64,000 bases of DNA from Sedimentisphaerales bacterium (GTDB lineage: Bacteria > Planctomycetota > Phycisphaerae > Sedimentisphaerales > SM23-30). Below the pieces are notes generated by a model. The model saw only the letters and a list, made by a program, of their open reading frames with translations. It was not told where the DNA came from and made no database searches. The stretch is from positions 1-64,000 of the forward strand of contig JANQJS010000032.1 of NCBI GenBank assembly GCA_028281535.1, written 5' to 3'. The translations under genes were made by a program, and so were the position numbers. The stretch's first letter is position 1, and each line of letters starts with the position of its first letter. This document shows positions 60,636 through 64,000 of the stretch, in pieces.

Positions 60636-60686
60636 AACGCAGAGAGAGAACCAGCGTAATAGCTGTTTGTCTCTCTGCGTTTTTTT
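60636..60686 (+). terminator. Leader terminator/attenuator before the PEP-CTERM genes
   Basis: AACGCAGAGAGA (60636-60647) and TCTCTCTGCGTT (60670-60681) form a perfect 12-bp stem, followed by an unbroken T-run to 60686. The 22-nt loop can pair internally (CAGC/GCTG). It has full rho-independent form, yet sits 27 nt before a start codon and downstream of a promoter, so it could control read-through into the genes or end a small RNA of about 100 nt. Confidence 0.75.
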
Positions 60687-60712
60687 ATGTCTAAACCAAA
60701 CAGGAGGATATC

Positions 60713-61807
60713 ATGAAAAAACAGTGGTTAACGTTACTATTGGTCGGGTTGTTGGGACATTCAAATATAGTTCTGTCGCAATATCTTTTTACAGACCTTG
60801 GAGACCTGCCAGGCGGAAGCAATTCCAGTCTAGCCAATGGAATTAATAATTCAGGTATCGTAACTGGTATTGGTCGGACAAATGTAGGTAATCGTGGTTT
60901 TGCCTGGTTAGATGGGTTTATGCTCGATATTGGGGCTTTTCAAGGTGGCAACAATACCAGCAGCGCATTTGATATTAATGATTCTGGCCAAATTGTTGGA
61001 ACAAGCAACCAAACAACAAACCACGGATTTATTTGGGATTCTGGTATTATGACCATGCTGCCAGGCCTACCTGGCGGGAATAACCGTAGTGAAGCCGAAG
61101 CCATCAATAACTCAGGACAAATTGCAGGATTTAGCGTTACTTTCGGAAATAGCACACAAGCTGTGATGTGGGACTCTGGCACAGTTACTGAGCTCAGTAA
61201 TCTTGGGGGCAGTTTTAGCCAGGCATTTGACATCAATGATTCCGCCAAAGTTGTTGGGACAAGATCTGCAGGAATTAGCATACCATCGCTAGCTTTTCTA
61301 TGGGACGCAGGCCAGGTAACCCACCTAGGAGACTTTGCTGGCGGACAACACACCAGCAGAGCAAATGGCATAAATAACTTAGATCAAATTGTCGGTTGGG
61401 GTTCAAGTTCAACCGGAACAAGAGCCGCACTTTGGCAAAATGACACAATGACAAACTTAGGCGATCTACCAGGTGGATTTGATGCAAGTGAAGCATTTGA
61501 CATTAATGATTCTGGTCAAGTCGTCGGCTTAAGCTATGCGTCAAATGGCAAGAACGCTTTTATCTGGGATCAAGTCAACGGCATGCAGAATTTAAATGAT
61601 TTATTAGTACCAGGTGAAGGTATCGGATGGACACTTACTGAAGCAAAAAGTATCAATAACTCCGGTCAAATTGTCGGTCGTGCCACTTTTTTAGATGGCA
61701 CCACTCACGGTTTCTTACTAACCCCCATTCCTGAACCAATGACAATCGGTCTGTTGGGATTGGGGGCTATGACATTGATTCAACGACGACGTAACATCAA
61801 CAAATAA
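60713..61807 (+). CDS. HAF-repeat PEP-CTERM protein, first of three
   Basis: A 364-residue exported protein. The signal peptide is about residues 1-23. The body is about seven HAF repeats of roughly 45 residues, each with LGDLPGG..S.A..INNSGQ.VG and AF.WD.G.MT: e.g. FTDLGDLPGGSNSS, AFDINDSGQIVGTS, WDSGTVTELSNLGG. The C-terminus is a PEP-CTERM sorting signal: IPEPMTIGLLGLGAMTLIQ then RRRN. PEP-CTERM proteins are processed by an exosortase, which is not in the window, and commonly end up on the cell surface or in extracellular matrix. AGGAGG lies 6 nt before the ATG. The next paralogue begins 13 nt downstream. Confidence 0.9.
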   Translation: MKKQWLTLLLVGLLGHSNIVLSQYLFTDLGDLPGGSNSSLANGINNSGIVTGIGRTNVGNRGFAWLDGFMLDIGAFQGGNNTSSAFDINDSGQIVGTSNQTTNHGFIWDSGIMTMLPGLPGGNNRSEAEAINNSGQIAGFSVTFGNSTQAVMWDSGTVTELSNLGGSFSQAFDINDSAKVVGTRSAGISIPSLAFLWDAGQVTHLGDFAGGQHTSRANGINNLDQIVGWGSSSTGTRAALWQNDTMTNLGDLPGGFDASEAFDINDSGQVVGLSYASNGKNAFIWDQVNGMQNLNDLLVPGEGIGWTLTEAKSINNSGQIVGRATFLDGTTHGFLLTPIPEPMTIGLLGLGAMTLIQRRRNINK

Positions 61808-61820
61808 TCAGGATGGTAGT

Positions 61821-62957
61821 ATGAAAATTAAAAAGTACTTAGTAACATTCTCAATAATCCTTTTTAACACTTTAGCTGCAGCTCCAATCTTCGCACAACC
61901 TCTCTACTCGCTTACGAGCCTGGGAATTTTACCTGGAGATCCCGTATTCAGCGCGCCTACTCACATTAACAATCAAAACCAAGTCACTGGCAAAAGCGTT
62001 ATTACAACAGGTACGCGAGCTTTCCTCTGGGATACAAGCAATGGCATGACGGACCTGGGGGTTCTTTCACCAGGTCAAAATTACAGCGAAGCCCAATCCA
62101 TCAATGACAGCGGACAAGTCGTTGGTCTCAGCAGGCAAAGTACCTCGTTAAATTCAAGTCAACGCGCTTTTATCTGGGACTCAACAAATGGCATGATCGA
62201 TCTAGGTATTCTACCTGGCGGATTTGTTTTTAGCGAAGCAACGGATATCAATAATAATGGGCAGGTGGTCGGTATTAGTGGCAAATTCACCAGCGGCAGC
62301 CGTGCGTTTCTTTGGGAGTCAACAACTGGCATGACCAGTTTGGGTGATTTGCCAGGAGGTATAGATCACAGCAAAGCGTTTGCTATCAATGAGCATACGC
62401 AGGTGGTTGGTATCAGTGGTGCCACCTCAGGCCAACGCGCTTTTCTCTGGGATTCCGGCACAATGATTGATTTAGGTGATCTACCAGGCGGGGCAAATTC
62501 CAGCCGGGCGTTTGATATTAATAATAACGGACAGGTAGTAGGACAAAGTGGTGCTGCAACAGGTACACATGCGTTCCTCTGGGATTCACTCAATGGTATG
62601 ACAGATTTGGGGGATCTGCCAGGAGGTAGCGATATCAGCATCGCCTACGGCATCAATGATCATGGACAAGTGGTAGGTGTGAGTGGTGTCGCCACAGGCA
62701 CACATGCATTTATTTGGGACTCACTTAATGGCATGCAAGATCTAAATAGTTTATTAGATCTCAGCGGAACAGGCTGGACAATCACAGGAGCCAATGCGAT
62801 CAACAACAGCGGGCAGATTGTTGCCACAGGGATTGGTCCCAATGGATATACGGAGGCCGTTCTATTAACGGTTATCCCAGAACCAGCGACAATGAGTTTA
62901 CTTGGCTTGGGAGCTATGACATTAATCAAACGACGCAAATCAACTTGTAACTCATAA
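61821..62957 (+). CDS. HAF-repeat PEP-CTERM protein, second of three
   Basis: A 378-residue paralogue of the preceding protein. The signal peptide is about residues 1-25 (YLVTFSIILFNTLAAAPIFA). About seven HAF repeats follow, cleaner than in the first copy: TDLGVLSPGQNYSEAQSIND, SLGDLPGGIDHSKAFAINEH, DLGDLPGGANSSRAFDINNN, each closing AFLWDS. The PEP-CTERM signal is IPEPATMSLLGLGAMTLIKR then RKS. It lies 13 nt after the first copy and 27 nt before the third, so one transcript is likely. AGGATGG precedes the ATG. Neighbouring repeats are similar in DNA sequence (dispersed blocks such as gatctaccaggcgg), pointing to recent internal duplication. Confidence 0.9.
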   Translation: MKIKKYLVTFSIILFNTLAAAPIFAQPLYSLTSLGILPGDPVFSAPTHINNQNQVTGKSVITTGTRAFLWDTSNGMTDLGVLSPGQNYSEAQSINDSGQVVGLSRQSTSLNSSQRAFIWDSTNGMIDLGILPGGFVFSEATDINNNGQVVGISGKFTSGSRAFLWESTTGMTSLGDLPGGIDHSKAFAINEHTQVVGISGATSGQRAFLWDSGTMIDLGDLPGGANSSRAFDINNNGQVVGQSGAATGTHAFLWDSLNGMTDLGDLPGGSDISIAYGINDHGQVVGVSGVATGTHAFIWDSLNGMQDLNSLLDLSGTGWTITGANAINNSGQIVATGIGPNGYTEAVLLTVIPEPATMSLLGLGAMTLIKRRKSTCNS

Positions 62958-62984
62958 AAAATCATAATAGGACAAATAGAAAAA

Positions 62985-63443
62985 ATGAAAAACAGACAAA
63001 ATATCATCCTAACATTACTTGCAACTTTTCTAACAACACTGCCACTGCATGCTCAACCGTTATATAGCATCACAGGACTCGGCGATTTACCTGGAAGTAG
63101 CTTCAATAGTAACGCGACTGATATTAATGACCAAGGCCAAGTCGTTGGCCATAGCCACACAAGTGTTACTCATACAATCTCAAGCGATCGTGCATTTATT
63201 TGGGATTCCACGCATGGTATGGTCGACCTGAATAATTTAATAATAGATGACAGCAATCAGGGCTGGGAACTCATAACGGCAAGAGATATCAATAATCATA
63301 ATCAAATTGTTGGCTGGGGTACAAATCCAAACGGTGATCGCGAAGGATTTATACTCACGCCCATTCCAGAACCGGCAACAATGAGCCTACTGGGTTTTGG
63401 AGCAATATCGTTAATCAAACGACGACGAACCGCTAAACAATAA
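62985..63443 (+). CDS. Short HAF PEP-CTERM protein, third of three
   Basis: A 152-residue protein with a signal peptide (about residues 1-22), one clear HAF unit (YSITGLGDLPGSSFNSNATD, INDQGQVVGHS, AFIWDSTHGMVDLNNLI), a diverged second unit (ARDINNHNQIVGWGTNPNGD), and a PEP-CTERM signal (IPEPATMSLLGFGAISLIKR then RRTA). It is less than half the size of its two neighbours and seems to be a shortened copy that kept both ends, i.e. export and sorting signals with little in between. AGGAC lies 10 nt before the ATG. The reading frame is intact. Confidence 0.85.
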   Translation: MKNRQNIILTLLATFLTTLPLHAQPLYSITGLGDLPGSSFNSNATDINDQGQVVGHSHTSVTHTISSDRAFIWDSTHGMVDLNNLIIDDSNQGWELITARDINNHNQIVGWGTNPNGDREGFILTPIPEPATMSLLGFGAISLIKRRRTAKQ

Positions 63444-63509
63444 TTGTCGCCTTTTAGCTCAATCGCCTTGGGTACAGTCCCACCCTACCGAATAGGTACA
63501 AATGCCCCT

Positions 63510-63629
63510 AAGTCATTTCGACCGGAGCGACGTGATGAGCGAGCTGAGAAATCTTACGACCTTTTTGTATAATAAATTCTATCTTCCTATAGATCTCCTC
63601 ATGCAGCTTCGCCTGCGTCGAGATGACTT
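63510..63629. repeat. REP-like imperfect inverted repeat
   Basis: AAGTCATTTCGAC (63510-63522) and GTCGAGATGACTT (63617-63629) are inverted copies with one mismatch, and the inner flanks (GGAGCGACGTGATGAGCGAG against GCAGGCGAAGCTGCATGAGG) continue the similarity. The motif tcatttcgacc.gagc....tgagaaatct resembles dispersed intergenic elements common in bacteria. Whether it recurs elsewhere in this genome cannot be seen here. Confidence 0.55.
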
Positions 63630-63774
63630 AAGGGAGTTGCTATGTCGTTATAACGATATAAGAGAAAGAATACATCCTTTCACTCTTGCTTATCATGACA
63701 TTTGTAAACACCCCTCAAAATTATCCCAACGGGCTCGTAACCGGCTCTATTTTGGTTATTTGTGGGTTTTTTGA

Positions 63775-63802
63775 TTGACCTGCTACGCAAACGTGTTATA
63801 TT
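63775..63802 (+). promoter_or_regulatory. Promoter of ppdK
   Basis: TTGACC (63775-63780), a 16-nt spacer and TATATT (63797-63802), about 105 nt before the ppdK start. Each box matches the consensus at five of six positions. Confidence 0.55.
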
Positions 63803-63906
63803 CACCAGTTTCACTCGTATTCATTGGGTCTCAGGGTCCATTTAAGCGAATAAACTACGTTTTTTAGGTCTTAACGTTAATTTTTGGAGCTAAGTAGGAA
63901 GAAATA

Positions 63907-64000
63907 ATGAGTAACAAAATGGTTTACTTCTTCGGCGGCAAAAAGTCCGAAGGCAAAGCGACAATGAAGCAACTCCTTGGTGGCAAGGGTGCAAATCTGG
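63907..64000 (+). CDS. ppdK: Pyruvate, phosphate dikinase (N-terminal fragment)
   Basis: The first 31 codons of a gene that continues beyond the window. MSNKMVYFFGGKKSEGKATM and KQLLGGKGANL match the start of pyruvate phosphate dikinase, where VYFFGGG.AEG...MK.LLGGKGANL forms the first strand and loop of the nucleotide-binding domain. The enzyme interconverts pyruvate and phosphoenolpyruvate, using ATP and phosphate and releasing pyrophosphate (EC 2.7.9.1). AGGAAGA precedes the ATG. Pyrophosphate made here could feed the membrane pyrophosphatase encoded at 34445-37135. Confidence 0.85.
   Translation, partial: MSNKMVYFFGGKKSEGKATMKQLLGGKGANL

Larger units (their letters stand above)
60031..60712. 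other. Divergent region between hisF and the PEP-CTERM trio
   Basis: About 0.68 kb without a gene. It holds two hairpins (60086-60109 and 60378-60414), a possible minus-strand -10 TATAAT at 60291-60286 for hisF (no good -35), a promoter at 60555-60582 and a leader terminator at 60636-60686 for the PEP-CTERM genes. If the minus-strand -10 is real, hisF has a leader of about 250 nt. Confidence 0.55.
63444..63906. other. Intergenic region before ppdK
   Basis: About 0.46 kb. It contains a REP-like imperfect inverted repeat (63510-63629) and the ppdK promoter (63775-63802), both listed. The plus frame at 63502-63774 is a read-through of the repeat and not a likely gene. Confidence 0.6.

Noticed and set aside
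63502-63774. 90-codon frame before ppdK
   Set aside because: It reads through the REP-like inverted repeat, which explains both its openness and its Arg/Leu-rich product.
1-64000. CRISPR array, prophage, insertion sequence, tRNA or rRNA
   Set aside because: I looked for regularly spaced repeats, transposase motifs, phage genes and cloverleaf or rRNA sequences and saw none that hold up. The CARDB and HAF repeats are coding.

Overview
The window is AT-rich (about 40% G+C judged by eye) and very probably comes from a planctomycete of the class Phycisphaerae. The clues are a giant CARDB-repeat surface protein opening with a LEPR-xLL-like motif, two prepilin-type proteins (one with the H-X9-DG tail), three HAF-repeat PEP-CTERM proteins, an ECF sigma factor fused to a membrane-anchored domain, a zinc-ribbon SpoVG, a K+-type membrane pyrophosphatase, and clusters of Gfo/Idh/MocA oxidoreductase with sugar isomerase. 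No rRNA, tRNA, CRISPR array or intact insertion sequence was found.

Layout. 1-11391 (minus) is one uninterrupted reading frame of at least 3797 codons, running off the left edge, with about 28 CARDB-like repeats. 12009-12863 (minus) is a pseudopilin. 13603-19588 (plus) is a pentose operon: ribulokinase, ribulose-5-phosphate 4-epimerase, sugar-binding lipoprotein, ABC ATPase and permease. 19625-24472 (minus) is a four-gene operon (Gfo/Idh/MocA oxidoreductase, sugar isomerase, cupredoxin, secreted beta-propeller) divergent from an AraC-type regulator (24673-25695). 26804-30690 (plus) holds the sigma-factor fusion, a beta-helix protein with a dockerin-like tail, and a second pseudopilin. 31512-37547 (minus) holds clpC, hppA and rpsU. 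37999-43786 (plus) holds a GNAT, a hexose-6-phosphate epimerase, and a VWA / histidine kinase / response regulator / lipoprotein unit. 43787-46328 (minus) holds a small MerR regulator, a lipoprotein, an AMMECR1 protein and a YqaA/DedA membrane protein. 46562-48005 (plus) is ispE-spoVG. 48042-60030 (minus) is a tight block: hisF, pilT, a degenerate PilB/GspE-like protein, a CvpA-like protein, PBP2, a TPR protein, holA and a lipoprotein. 60713-63443 (plus) is a tandem trio of HAF/PEP-CTERM genes. The right edge enters ppdK.

The most unusual observations are these. (1) The sugar-binding protein of the pentose operon reads as a circular permutation: signal peptide, then the half that is normally C-terminal, then the half that is normally N-terminal. 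(2) The PilB/GspE-like protein beside pilT has lost the Walker A lysine and has an altered Walker B, but keeps its zinc-binding cysteines and gains membrane segments. (3) The ECF sigma factor continues into a membrane segment and a long C-terminal domain. (4) hppA carries an insertion of about 120 residues. (5) A single ASH-like domain sits inside the giant CARDB array. (6) A perfect 12-bp terminator-like hairpin lies between promoter and start codon of the PEP-CTERM trio. All are readings of this sequence alone; none was checked against a database.
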